Shown here piece by piece: positions 35,302-43,959 of a stretch of 64,000 nucleotides of DNA. The stretch is from Aureimonas sp. AU12 (GTDB lineage: Bacteria > Pseudomonadota > Alphaproteobacteria > Rhizobiales > Rhizobiaceae): the NCBI RefSeq assembly GCF_001463705.1, contig NZ_BBWH01000020.1, forward strand, positions 62,001 through 126,000. The letters run 5' to 3'. How positions within the stretch are numbered: the first letter of the stretch is position 1; every line of letters begins with the position of its first letter. The position numbers and the translations under genes were made by a program. The notes beneath the pieces were generated by a model, which saw only the letters and a list, made by a program, of their open reading frames with translations, was not told where the DNA came from and ran no database searches.

Positions 35302-36645
35302 TCAGGCGATACCGTCGCGAAGGCGCACGAAATAGTCGTCGTTGCCGACCTGGCCGCCCTTCAGGGCGATTTCCAGCCCGTCGAAGGCGGGGGTGTCGCT
35401 GTGGGCGAGCGAGACGGGCGAGCCGGGCGTCTCGGCCAGCGGAAAGCGCGGCGTCAGGGCGTGGACGTCGAGCTGGCGCAGGGCGTGGCTCGACGTGTCG
35501 CCGCCGGCGATCACCGCGCGGGTGAGCCCGGCTTCGGCGACCAGCCGCGCCTGGAGGCGGCCGAGGCCGCGCCCGATCGCGTGGCGGGCGCCGTCCTGGC
35601 CCGCGATCTCCTCGCCCAGATCGCTCGCCGGACCCATCGCGGTGTGGACGACGAGCGAGCGCCCGGCGGCGAGGCGCGCCAGGGCGTCCGTCGTCAGCGC
35701 GGCGATCGCGGCCTCGTCGCCGGCAACGAAGGCGCGGGGGTCGAACGGAACGGCGTCGAAGCCGGCGCTCGCGGCATGGTGGATCTGGCGCTCGGTGGTC
35801 GGCGAGCAGCTGCCCGAGACCACCGCGAGCCGCGCCACCGGCGGCAGGGGCGCGAACTCCGCGGTGCCCGAGATCAGCCCGTCCGCCGTCCAGGTCTCGG
35901 CCAGCGCGTATTCGACGCCCGACGAGCCGACCGCGAAGCGGCAGCCGGCCTCGATCAGGCGTTGCAGCTGGCGCCCGGCGGCGCGCTGCGTGCGCGCGTC
36001 GAGGACGTCGAGAAGGATCGCGCCGGGGTTTTGCGCCAGCGCGGCGTCGACCGCCCCGTCGGCGGCGCCTTCGCCGAGCGCCAGATGATCGACGAGCGCG
36101 ACCGGGAGGTCGCTCTGGCGGGCGAGGTGACGGCGCAGATCCGCTTCGTCCATCGGCGTCACCGGATGCCGGCTCATCACCGGGTGCCTATCGATGCGGA
36201 AGACCTCGCCCCGGAAGGCGGCGAAGAGTTCGCCGAAGGCGGTGTAGCGCTTCAACTGCGGTGCGCCGACGACGATCGGCACGGGGCGACCACCGAAGGC
36301 GGTGCGGCCGAGCTCGATGGCGCGCCCGATATTGCCGAAGGTGGGCGAGGAATCGAAGGTCGAGCAGACCTTGTAATGGCTGATCCCGGCGCCCTGTGCC
36401 GCCAGCCATGCGAAGGCGGGGGCCAGATGCCGGTCCATCCAGTCCGGCGTCTCGGAGCGGCTAGTGCCGGCGATGCCCAGCGCCCGCACGTCGGGAAAGC
36501 GCGCGCGCTGCGCGTCGGTCGGTCGGTCGAGGAAGAGCACGGTCTCGACGCCGCGCAGCGCCAGCGCCTCCATCACGTCGGTCGAGCCGGTGAGATCGTC
36601 GCCATAGAAGGTGAGGAGGAGGGGGGTGGACATGGCGGGTTCCAT
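35302..36645 (-). CDS. oiaK: DUF1537 kinase, probable 3-oxo-isoapionate kinase
   Basis: About 447 residues belonging to the four-carbon acid sugar kinase family. The N-terminal GDDLTGSTDVMEAL carries the substrate-site Asp residues, and the C-terminal VIAGGDTSSHALRQLDVHAL binds nucleotide. The start overlaps the RuBisCO-like gene in a TGATG arrangement; an ATG 12 bases further in is an alternative. DUF1537 kinases phosphorylate acid sugars, and those beside RuBisCO-like proteins and apionate genes act on 3-oxo-isoapionate. That function is inferred from neighbours; the family assignment is firm. Confidence 0.82.
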   Translation of the reverse strand: MEPAMSTPLLLTFYGDDLTGSTDVMEALALRGVETVLFLDRPTDAQRARFPDVRALGIAGTSRSETPDWMDRHLAPAFAWLAAQGAGISHYKVCSTFDSSPTFGNIGRAIELGRTAFGGRPVPIVVGAPQLKRYTAFGELFAAFRGEVFRIDRHPVMSRHPVTPMDEADLRRHLARQSDLPVALVDHLALGEGAADGAVDAALAQNPGAILLDVLDARTQRAAGRQLQRLIEAGCRFAVGSSGVEYALAETWTADGLISGTAEFAPLPPVARLAVVSGSCSPTTERQIHHAASAGFDAVPFDPRAFVAGDEAAIAALTTDALARLAAGRSLVVHTAMGPASDLGEEIAGQDGARHAIGRGLGRLQARLVAEAGLTRAVIAGGDTSSHALRQLDVHALTPRFPLAETPGSPVSLAHSDTPAFDGLEIALKGGQVGNDDYFVRLRDGIA

Positions 36646-37934
36646 CAGGTGGCCGGCGAGCCGGGCGTGACCGGCGTGCCGCCGAACTTCTTGAGCGAGG
36701 CGGCGAGTTCGGGATGCTCGCGGGCGTAGACGGCGAGATCGATGCCGGCGCGCGCGGCCTCCCAGGCCTGTGTGACCGCGCGCACCCCGTCCGCCGGGCC
36801 GCCGGGATGGCTGACGACGCCGCCGCCGCACAAATACAGGAGATCGGTCGAGCCGCCGGTGACACGGAAGGTCTCCGGCGCCTGCCCGCCCCACTGGCCC
36901 GAGCAGACCACGGGCAGCGGACGATCCTCCGGCTTGAAGAGCGGTTTCCGCAGCGCCTCGAAGGAGCGCACGAAGGAGGCGTCGGGCTCCCAGTATTTCG
37001 CGGCGATGCCGTTGATCTGGAACTGGTCGACGCCGAGCAGCCGCCAGATCGTCTCGTAGACCGGGAAGTCGAGGCCGAGGGCGGGATGGCGGGTGAGGAT
37101 GTCCCAGCCGTTGCGGTGGGCGTGCAGCGCCAGCCCCGAGCGCTTGCGCAGGAAGAGCATGGCGCCCATGCCGATCGAGTTGATGTTGACCACGGCCGCG
37201 TTGCCGCCGGCCGCCAGCACCGCGTCGTGGTTGCGCATCATCTCGTCGGGATCGGTGGCCGAGATGCCGAAGGCCATCATCACCTTCTTGCCGGTGCGCT
37301 GCTCGTGGTCGAGGATCACGGGCATCACCGCCTTCACGCGGGCCTCGAGGCTCGAATAGGCCGGGCTCATCAGCTTCTCGTCGTCCTTGACGAAATCGAC
37401 GCCGGCCTCGGCCAGGTCGCGAATCATCGCGGCCGACTGCTCGGGCAGGAGGCCGAGCGCCGGCTTGACGATGGTGCCGATGATCGGCCGGTCGCGCGGC
37501 ACGCCGCTGAGCGCGAAGGAGCCCTCGATGCCGAATTGCGGGCCGGGATAGCGGGTCGCGAAGGCCGGCGGCAGCTTGAGCCCGACGACGCGGATGCCGG
37601 TGAAGCCCTTGATGGCATAGACGCCGTTGATCGCGATCGTCATCAGCGCGGCGAGATCGGTGCCGACGGCGTCGAGGGGATAGGCGATGTCGGCCTCGCC
37701 GCGGCGGTAGGGGCCGGGGCGGCCCGCCGCCTCGCGGCCGAAGCCGGGCTCGTCGGTGGTGCCGAGATCGCGCAGGCTCAGAACCCGCGCGGCGACGCGG
37801 GCCTTCAGCTCCGGCGTCTCGCCCGGCAGCGCCACGAAGGTGCCGGTGGACTGGTCGCTGGCGATCTTGGTGGCGAGCGCCTCAATCGATCCGGCGGTCT
37901 CGATCCGGTAGGTGACGACGATCTCGTCCCGCAT
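36645..37934 (-). CDS. RuBisCO-like protein of the apionate pathway
   Basis: The 429-residue RuBisCO-superfamily protein keeps a catalytic-type Lys (GTIVKPALGL) and the carbamylated Lys/Mg ligand stretch DFVKDDEKL with Lys183, Asp185 and Glu186. It also keeps the phosphate-site glycines late in the protein (LLYLCGGGVVSHPGGPADG). No small subunit or phosphoribulokinase is present, so carbon fixation is unlikely. Next to the DUF1537 kinase it should act on 3-oxo-isoapionate 4-phosphate. It would do so either as the OiaX-type decarboxylase or the OiaT-type transcarboxylase/hydrolase. The lack of erythrulose-phosphate isomerase genes nearby slightly favours the second. Confidence 0.85.
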   Translation of the reverse strand: MRDEIVVTYRIETAGSIEALATKIASDQSTGTFVALPGETPELKARVAARVLSLRDLGTTDEPGFGREAAGRPGPYRRGEADIAYPLDAVGTDLAALMTIAINGVYAIKGFTGIRVVGLKLPPAFATRYPGPQFGIEGSFALSGVPRDRPIIGTIVKPALGLLPEQSAAMIRDLAEAGVDFVKDDEKLMSPAYSSLEARVKAVMPVILDHEQRTGKKVMMAFGISATDPDEMMRNHDAVLAAGGNAAVVNINSIGMGAMLFLRKRSGLALHAHRNGWDILTRHPALGLDFPVYETIWRLLGVDQFQINGIAAKYWEPDASFVRSFEALRKPLFKPEDRPLPVVCSGQWGGQAPETFRVTGGSTDLLYLCGGGVVSHPGGPADGVRAVTQAWEAARAGIDLAVYAREHPELAASLKKFGGTPVTPGSPAT

Positions 37935-37986
37935 CCTATCTGTCCCTTCCCGGCCTGCACGGCCCTATCGAACTGTCCGGCTTGTC

Positions 37987-38005
37987 TGGTATCGTCATCA
38001 TACCA
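37987..38005. promoter_or_regulatory. Candidate GntR operator
   Basis: TGGTAT (37987-37992) and ATACCA (38000-38005) form a perfect 6-bp inverted repeat with 7 bases between. It lies in the divergent space between the RuBisCO-like gene and the gntR-type gene. FadR-type GntR regulators bind palindromes of this sort. A related half-site (CTGGTATC) recurs at 47581, upstream of the sugar-binding protein. Confidence 0.55.
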
Positions 38006-38064
38006 AACCGACGCAGAGCGCTTGCGGTCCGCGTCGGGCGGCCCCCTTCGGAGACCCCGACCTC

Positions 38065-38775
38065 ATGAGCGTTCCCGTCGAGCCGATCGTGCGCCGCAAG
38101 CTCTCGGCCGAGGTCTTCGTGCGGCTGAAGGCGATGATCACAGGCGGCGACCTGCAGCCGGGCGATGCCATGCCCTCCGAGCGCGAGCTGATGGAGCGCT
38201 TCGGCGTCGGCCGGCCGGCGATCCGCGAGGCCATGCAGGCCCTCGCCGGGATCGGGCTTCTGGCGATCTCGCACGGCGAGCGGGCGCGGGTGCTGGCGAT
38301 GACGCCGCGTTCGCTCTTCGGGCAGGTGGACGCGGCCGCCGAGATCATGCTGCAGACCTCGCCGGCGGCGCTCGGTCATCTGAAGGAGGCCCGCATCTTC
38401 TTCGAGCGCGGGCTCGTGGTGCAGGCGGCGGCCAAGGCCGGGCCGGAGGACGTGGCGGCGCTGGAGGAGCTTCTTCTCGTGCAGCGCGCGGCGCTCGGCC
38501 AGGCCGAGACCTTCATCGCCGCCGACATGCGCTTCCACCAGCGCATCGCCGCCATTCCCGGCAACCCGATCTTCGAGGCGGTGGCCGAGTCCATGCTCGG
38601 CTGGCTCAAGCAGTATCACACGGAGATGCTGATCTGGACCGGCAAGGAGAACCTGACGCTCGTCGAGCACGAGGAGATCGTGGCCGCCATCCGCGCCCGC
38701 GACCCGCAGGCGGCGGAGGCCGCGATGGTGCGCCATCTCGAACGCTCGCGGGCGCTCTACGTGCACGCGGGGTAG
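38065..38775 (+). CDS. GntR-family (FadR-type) transcriptional regulator
   Basis: 236 residues. The N-terminal winged helix-turn-helix (MPSERELMERFGVGRPAIREAM begins near residue 36) is followed by an FCD ligand domain. That domain has metal-site residues in DMRFHQRIAA and, near the end, EHEEIVAAIRARDPQAAEAA. It is likely a repressor of the surrounding apiose genes, released by a pathway intermediate. It is the only plus-strand gene inside the cluster and sits divergent to the RuBisCO-like gene, with a candidate operator between. The start is at ATG 38065 with GGAGA upstream. Confidence 0.88.
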   Translation: MSVPVEPIVRRKLSAEVFVRLKAMITGGDLQPGDAMPSERELMERFGVGRPAIREAMQALAGIGLLAISHGERARVLAMTPRSLFGQVDAAAEIMLQTSPAALGHLKEARIFFERGLVVQAAAKAGPEDVAALEELLLVQRAALGQAETFIAADMRFHQRIAAIPGNPIFEAVAESMLGWLKQYHTEMLIWTGKENLTLVEHEEIVAAIRARDPQAAEAAMVRHLERSRALYVHAG

Positions 38776-38828
38776 GACGGTCGAGCCACCGGACGGTCGG
38801 ATCGGGTCCCGATGAGACGGTGCCGGCA

Positions 38829-40823
38829 TCAGCGGACCAGCCGGGCGACGGCGTAGGGGCCGAGCGCGAGCGTGCCGGAGGCCGGCTGCGACGGCGGCAT
38901 GGCGCCGGCTGCGGCGATGTCGAAGCGCGCGACGTCGAGCACGCGCAACTCGGCATCCGCCCACGCGTCGCCGAGTTGCGCCGTCTGATCCTCGCCGGTG
39001 AGGTTGGCAAGCCAGAGTTCCGTCGTGCCGTCGCCCCGCAGGGCCGCGAACCCGTCGATGCGGCCGGGCTCGCCCGACGTGACGCTGCGGCGCGGGCAAC
39101 CGGCGAGCGCGGCGAGCGCCTGCGCCACGTGGAACTGCGGCACCACGCCCGTCTCCGAAAGCAGCCCGCGCGGGCCGGCGAAGGCCGCGCCTGTCCAGAC
39201 CGCGACGTCGCTGGATCCCAACCGCGCGGCGATGCCGACGAGCCAGGCCGCGGCGAAGAGGCCGCGCTGGCGCGGGTCGTCGCCGGCCATGGCGATGCGG
39301 CGGCGCCCGGGGTTCGCCATGGTGCGCGAGCCATAGGGGTTCTGGCGCATGCCGATCGTGGTGGGGCCGAGATGGTAGGGTCTGGCGCCCATCAGGGCGC
39401 GCGCCGTGCGGGTGATGAAGGGCAGGGCCTCCAGCGTCTGCATCACCGAGAGATCGTCGGCGGCGTGGACGATGGGGCAGGTGGCGTGGGTGACGAAGTC
39501 GAGGGCCTCCACCGGCACGCGCTTGCGGTTGAGCTCGGTGAAATAGCTGAACATGCCGCCGCCGAGCGTCACATCGGGAAAGGCGGCGCGGGCGGCATGG
39601 TAGACCTCGGCGAGCGGCGGGCAGGCCGGCCAGGCGCTGCCGGGCGGCGTCGACTGGCGGTCCACCGACGGGCCGACGATGACGGCGTCGAGGCGCAGGC
39701 CGCTGGCGCGAACGAGCGCGGCGAGGTCGGGCAGCTCGGCGGCGGGGTCACGCAGGCCGGGCACCACGCATTCGAGATGGATCGCGGCTTGCGGCAGCGC
39801 CTCGGCGAGGCGCGCGAGGGCGGCGAGTTCGCCCGCGCCGTGGCCGGCCACGGGATCGAAATGGAGGAGGAGGTGCCGGGGCGCGAGGGCGCGCAGATGC
39901 GGAAGCGCGGCCAGCGCGGCCTCGACCTCGGCCGGCGCGGTCGCGATGCCGAAGCTTGGCATCGGAGGGGCGGCAGTTTCATCGAGCGAGATTTCGACGG
40001 CGGTGCGCCCGCCGGCGTGCGTTGGGGGCTTCGCGCCGGTGGTGGCGGTGGCGCTGGCATGCCCGGTCCCTGTCGCCTTGCTCACCCCCGACACGCCCTC
40101 GGTCGGCGCCGTTCCCGCGATCTCCAGCACGATCCGCTGGCGCATCAACTCGCCGGCCGGCAGCGTATAAGGCCAAGGCAGGGCGAGCGGGCGGACATAG
40201 GTCTTGTAGGAGGCGTCGGACCAGGCGCGCTGGTCCTCCATCTCGAACGTGTCGCCCTCCATCGTGCAGGTGGCCGTCACGCCCGCCGTCACCTCGTGGG
40301 CGATGGCGCGCATGTCCTGGAAGGGCTGCCAGGGTTCGATGAGATCGGGAAAGCGCGCAGGCTCCAGGCTGCCGTCGACATGGGTGACGCTCGCGGGCCG
40401 GCCGGCCAGCGCCTCTACGGGATGGAGGATGCAGAAGCCACAGCGGTTGGTCTCGAAGGCGGCGTCGGGCACCGCCTCCACCGCGAAGACGAGGCGAACG
40501 GCATCGCCCGACACCTCGGCCATGATTTCGGCGGCAAAGCGCAGCGTCGCGCCGGCCTCAGTGCGGCAGGCCGCGCGGTAGCGCACCGTGAAGCCGGCTT
40601 CGGTCTCCTCCACCGCGAGGTCTTCGACATCAGGCGCATGGGTGCCCCAGTCGCGGTCGCGTACGACATAGGCCACCGCGCGCAGCACCTCGATGCCGCG
40701 CCAGCGAAGGGTGCGAAGGCCCCCCGCAACGAGGTCCGCGGTGAGTTCGCCCGCTGCGAGACGCCGGCTTTCTGGCGGCGGCTCGGTGGTGCCGGTGAGC
40801 TTGAGGCGGGTGGCAGCGTCCAT
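38829..40823 (-). CDS. apnL: Probable D-apionate lactonase
   Basis: About 664 residues starting MDAATRLKLTGTTEPP. The family is rare and is known from D-apiose clusters, where it opens D-apionolactone to D-apionate. The protein has no obvious signal or membrane segment. Conserved-looking blocks include FGIATAPAEVEAALAALP, GGGMFSYFTELNRKRVP and HATCPIVHAADDLSVMQTLE. A low-complexity linker rich in Thr, Ala and Gly occupies about residues 265-290. The gene begins five bases after the dehydrogenase stop, so the two are one transcript. The assignment rests on family resemblance and context. Confidence 0.8.
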   Translation of the reverse strand: MDAATRLKLTGTTEPPPESRRLAAGELTADLVAGGLRTLRWRGIEVLRAVAYVVRDRDWGTHAPDVEDLAVEETEAGFTVRYRAACRTEAGATLRFAAEIMAEVSGDAVRLVFAVEAVPDAAFETNRCGFCILHPVEALAGRPASVTHVDGSLEPARFPDLIEPWQPFQDMRAIAHEVTAGVTATCTMEGDTFEMEDQRAWSDASYKTYVRPLALPWPYTLPAGELMRQRIVLEIAGTAPTEGVSGVSKATGTGHASATATTGAKPPTHAGGRTAVEISLDETAAPPMPSFGIATAPAEVEAALAALPHLRALAPRHLLLHFDPVAGHGAGELAALARLAEALPQAAIHLECVVPGLRDPAAELPDLAALVRASGLRLDAVIVGPSVDRQSTPPGSAWPACPPLAEVYHAARAAFPDVTLGGGMFSYFTELNRKRVPVEALDFVTHATCPIVHAADDLSVMQTLEALPFITRTARALMGARPYHLGPTTIGMRQNPYGSRTMANPGRRRIAMAGDDPRQRGLFAAAWLVGIAARLGSSDVAVWTGAAFAGPRGLLSETGVVPQFHVAQALAALAGCPRRSVTSGEPGRIDGFAALRGDGTTELWLANLTGEDQTAQLGDAWADAELRVLDVARFDIAAAGAMPPSQPASGTLALGPYAVARLVR

Positions 40824-40828
40824 CGGGG

Positions 40829-41860
40829 TCAGACCTCCGTGGCGGGATCGACGGTGCGCCCGGTGGCGGCGGAGAGATAGGCGGCCTCGACCAGCGCCAG
40901 CGTCTTCAGGTTGTCGGCGCCGGACGTATCGGGCGCGGACCCCGCGCGCAGGCACTCGACGAAGTGCCGCTGGATGAGGAGGACGCTTTCCTGGATGTTG
41001 TGCCAGGGGCGCGAGGCCCAGGGCAGGAGTTCGGGCGAGACGTCCTCGTGGCGCGTGCCGACGCTCGTGGTGACGCTCAAGCGATAGCCGGGTCCGAGCT
41101 TCAGCGAGCCCGCCGCGCCGTCGATCTCGACCAGCGTCTGGGGGAACAGCTCCTCCTCGGCGCGCGTCGCGTAGGAACAGTCGACGACGCTCGTCATCGC
41201 GCCCGCATGCGCGAGCAGCATGGTCGCCACGTCCTCGCCGCGGATCGCCGGATTGACGCGGGCCGTGCGCGCGGTGATCGCCGCCGCATCGCCGAAGAGG
41301 AAGCGGGCGACGTCGAGCGAGTGGATGCCGAGATCCTCGATGATGAAGCGCTCGCCCTCCGCCAGATAGGGCTGGCCGGAAAAGACGTCGTAGGCCGAGC
41401 GGAACGAGACGCGGCCGAAGAAGGGCGCGCCGATATCGCCGGCTTCCAGCACCCGCTTCACCGCGAGGATGGCGCTCTGCCAACGGAAGTTCTCGTGCAC
41501 CATCAGCGGCACGCCCGCCGCCTCGCAGGCCGCGACCATGGCGCGCGCGTCGGCCATCGTCGGGGCGAAGGGCTTCTGGCAGATCACCGGGATCCCGAGC
41601 GAGGCCGCGAGTTCCACGAGCGCCCGGTGGCTCGGCGCGGTGGTGGCGATGTCGACGAAGTCCGGCCGGACCTCGCGCAGCATGGTCTCGGCGTCTGCGT
41701 AGCGCGCCGCGATGCCGAACTGTTGGCCCACCGCTGCCAGCCGCGCGGGATCGCGGTCGCAGATCGCCGTGATCGAAGCGCCGGGCAGCTGGGCCCAGGC
41801 ATGCATCTGGTTCACCGCGAAGAAACCGCAGCCGATGAGGGCGCCGCGAAGGGTCGTCAT
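40829..41860 (-). CDS. apsD: Gfo/Idh/MocA-family dehydrogenase, probable D-apiose dehydrogenase
   Basis: The 343-residue protein has a Rossmann start (GALIGCGFFAVNQMHAWAQL). The family catalytic-lysine motif reads CQKPFAPTMADAR, where the usual Glu of EKP is replaced by Gln. The C-terminal half is the alpha/beta sheet domain typical of the family. In this setting it should oxidise D-apiose to D-apionolactone with NAD+. It lies between the oxidoisomerase and lactonase genes, all on one strand. Confidence 0.82.
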   Translation of the reverse strand: MTTLRGALIGCGFFAVNQMHAWAQLPGASITAICDRDPARLAAVGQQFGIAARYADAETMLREVRPDFVDIATTAPSHRALVELAASLGIPVICQKPFAPTMADARAMVAACEAAGVPLMVHENFRWQSAILAVKRVLEAGDIGAPFFGRVSFRSAYDVFSGQPYLAEGERFIIEDLGIHSLDVARFLFGDAAAITARTARVNPAIRGEDVATMLLAHAGAMTSVVDCSYATRAEEELFPQTLVEIDGAAGSLKLGPGYRLSVTTSVGTRHEDVSPELLPWASRPWHNIQESVLLIQRHFVECLRAGSAPDTSGADNLKTLALVEAAYLSAATGRTVDPATEV

Positions 41861-41933
41861 GCCGTCACTCCGTCGAAAATCGATGTCGCCCGCCGCCTCG
41901 GAACCGACCGGGGCGGCGGAAGGGGCGCAGGCC

Positions 41934-42761
41934 TCAGGTGATGCGCTGGATGGAATCGGCGAGTTCCTTGGGCTCGAAGACGCGCTTCCAGTCGTCCTTC
42001 ATCAGCGCCGGCTTGCCGAACTCGATCGCCTTGTTGCAGGCGTCGGAGAAGACGCCGGGCGTCTCCTCGAAGATCACGGCGCCGAGCACGTTCATGTGGC
42101 CGAGCAGGAAGTCGCGGGCCGCCTCCTTCGGCACGCCGCGCCGGACCACCTCGTCCATCGCCTCGCGCATGACGTCGAGCAGCGAGGCGCAGACCGTTTC
42201 CGACAGGCCGGGCTCGAGCAGCGCCATCTGCTCGACGGTGATGCGATGCGAGCGCATCACCGGCGCCCAGATCACCTTTGCGACCTCCTCGCCCAGCGCA
42301 TAGTGCGCCTCCGGCCCCTGCATCAGCGAGGAGACGATGTGCTGCTTGGCGGCCACGCCGCCGAAGAAGTCGCGCTTGGCGGCCGGGTCGGTCTCGTCGT
42401 TGAAGATCGGCGGATGGCAGGGATGGGTGACGAAATAGGTGAGGTCGGGGCGCACCGGTAGGTGGCCGGCGAAGGGCGCGGCGGCGTCGAGCACCACGAC
42501 GATCGTGCCGGGCTTGAGGTCCTTCTCGATGCCGGCGGCGACCTTGCCGATGAGCGTGTCGGGCACCGCCAGCACCACGACCTCGGCGCCGTCGAGGGCT
42601 TGCCCCGCGGGCACGCAGTCGAAGCCGAGACCGGTCTTCAGGCGCTCCTGGCCGGCGGGGCTGAGCTCGACATGCGCCACGTCGAAGCGCGAGCCCTTGA
42701 GGTTGGAGGAGAGCCGGTAGCCCATCTTGCCGCCGGCACCGAACAGGGCGATCTTGGTCAT
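41934..42761 (-). CDS. apnO: Probable D-apionate oxidoisomerase
   Basis: About 275 residues from ATG 42761 (MTKIALFGAGGKMGYRL), a Rossmann NAD(P)-binding start. The body has YFVTHPCHPPIFNDETD and a helical C-terminal half resembling the phosphogluconate/ketol-acid dehydrogenase-like PGDH_C class. ApnO enzymes rearrange and oxidise D-apionate to 3-oxo-isoapionate, the kinase substrate. Position in the cluster supports the name. A longer upstream frame to 42869 is in the repeat-rich spacer and was not used. Confidence 0.82.
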   Translation of the reverse strand: MTKIALFGAGGKMGYRLSSNLKGSRFDVAHVELSPAGQERLKTGLGFDCVPAGQALDGAEVVVLAVPDTLIGKVAAGIEKDLKPGTIVVVLDAAAPFAGHLPVRPDLTYFVTHPCHPPIFNDETDPAAKRDFFGGVAAKQHIVSSLMQGPEAHYALGEEVAKVIWAPVMRSHRITVEQMALLEPGLSETVCASLLDVMREAMDEVVRRGVPKEAARDFLLGHMNVLGAVIFEETPGVFSDACNKAIEFGKPALMKDDWKRVFEPKELADSIQRIT

Positions 42762-42806
42762 GGCTGCTTCTTTCTCTGGAATGCGAAGGCAGGGGTGGAG
42801 GACGGA

Positions 42807-42890
42807 GCGCGACGATCCCCGTCGCGATCGCGCGGGCGACCATTCCGATCGCAATTGCGCAGGCGCCAATTCCGACCGGAATGGCGCGGG
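42807..42890. repeat. Imperfect 27-bp tandem repeats between permease and oxidoisomerase genes
   Basis: Units starting GCGC at 42807, 42830, 42857 and 42884 recur with 23-27-base spacing. The two clearest (42830-42856 and 42857-42883) share most of GCGCnGGCGnCnATTCCGAnC. The last unit runs into the permease stop. The spacer is about 130 bases in an otherwise tight operon. Confidence 0.6.
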
Positions 42891-42891
42891 T

Positions 42892-43959
42892 TCAACGACC
42901 CAGCGCCGCCTGGCGCTGGAGGGCGATGCGCTGCTGGAGGCGCTGCTGGAACTGGTCGACCACCACGGCCGCGATGATCACGAGGCCCTTGATCACGGTC
43001 TGCCAGAAGGACGAGACGCCCATCATCACGAGGCCGTCCGAGAGGATGCCGATGACGAAGGCGCCGATGATGGTGCCCCCGATCCGGCCGCGCCCGCCCG
43101 ACATCGACGTCCCGCCCAGCACCGCCGCCGCGATGGCGTTGAGCTCGAAGGTCTCGCCGGTGGCGGGATGGGAGGCGACGAGCTGCGAGGCGACGATGAG
43201 GCCGACGATCGCGGCGCAGAAGCCAGAGAACATGTAGACGAACATCTTCGTCCGGTTGACCCGGATGCCCGAGAGCGCCGCGGCGCGCTCGTTGCCGCCG
43301 ACCGCGTAGATGTGGCGCCCGAGCGGGGTGCGGGCGGCGAGATAGGCCGCACCGAGCCCGACCACGATCAGCGCGCAGATCGACACGGGCACGCCGAGAA
43401 TGGTGCCGGCGCCGATGAGCGGGAAGCTCTGCGTGCCCCATTCGGCCGAGCCGCGAAGGTTCGGGAAGGTGGCGCCGTCCGAAGAGAGGAGGGCGAGGCC
43501 CCGCGCGACGTAGAGCGTGCCGAGCGTGGCGATGAAGGGCGCGACGTTGAGCCGGGTGATGAGGAGCCCGTTGACGACCCCGACCAGCACCCCGACGAGC
43601 AGCGTGATCGCGACGATCTCGGCGGTGTTGAAGAAGACGGTCTGGCCGATGAAGCCGATCTCGACGCCGTTCAGCACCAGCCAGCCCGCCACCATGCCGC
43701 AGAGGCCGACGATGGAGCCGACCGACAGGTCGATGCCGCCAGTGACGATGACGAAGGTCATGCCGATGGCCAGGAAGGCGTTGAGCGCCACGTGCTCGGC
43801 CATGATGACGAGATTGGCGGTCGACAGGAAGTTCGGCGCCGCGAAGGAGAAGAAGGCGACCACCGCGATGAGCGCGATGAAGGTGCGCGCCTTCAGGAGG
43901 ATGAGGGCGGGCGAGACCTCGGGACGGGTGGCGGGGGACGCTGCGGGAGCGAGGGTCAT
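42892..43959 (-). CDS. Sugar ABC transporter, permease (RbsC type)
   Basis: The 355-residue inner-membrane protein has about ten hydrophobic helices and the RbsC-family pattern (VNGLLITRLNVAPFIATLGT near the middle, then AAAVLGGTSMSGGRGR). It forms the channel for the sugar captured by the binding protein at 46496, presumably D-apiose. Its start overlaps the ATPase stop by four bases (ATGA). Confidence 0.9.
   Translation of the reverse strand: MTLAPAASPATRPEVSPALILLKARTFIALIAVVAFFSFAAPNFLSTANLVIMAEHVALNAFLAIGMTFVIVTGGIDLSVGSIVGLCGMVAGWLVLNGVEIGFIGQTVFFNTAEIVAITLLVGVLVGVVNGLLITRLNVAPFIATLGTLYVARGLALLSSDGATFPNLRGSAEWGTQSFPLIGAGTILGVPVSICALIVVGLGAAYLAARTPLGRHIYAVGGNERAAALSGIRVNRTKMFVYMFSGFCAAIVGLIVASQLVASHPATGETFELNAIAAAVLGGTSMSGGRGRIGGTIIGAFVIGILSDGLVMMGVSSFWQTVIKGLVIIAAVVVDQFQQRLQQRIALQRQAALGR

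Noticed and set aside
36645-37934. RuBisCO-like gene as evidence of CO2 fixation
   Set aside because: No small subunit, phosphoribulokinase or carboxysome genes are present, and all neighbours point to acid-sugar catabolism.
36714-40880. Very long plus-strand open frame opposite the RuBisCO-like, lactonase and other genes
   Set aside because: It is antisense to well-recognised genes, has no domain, and arises from high GC content at third codon positions.
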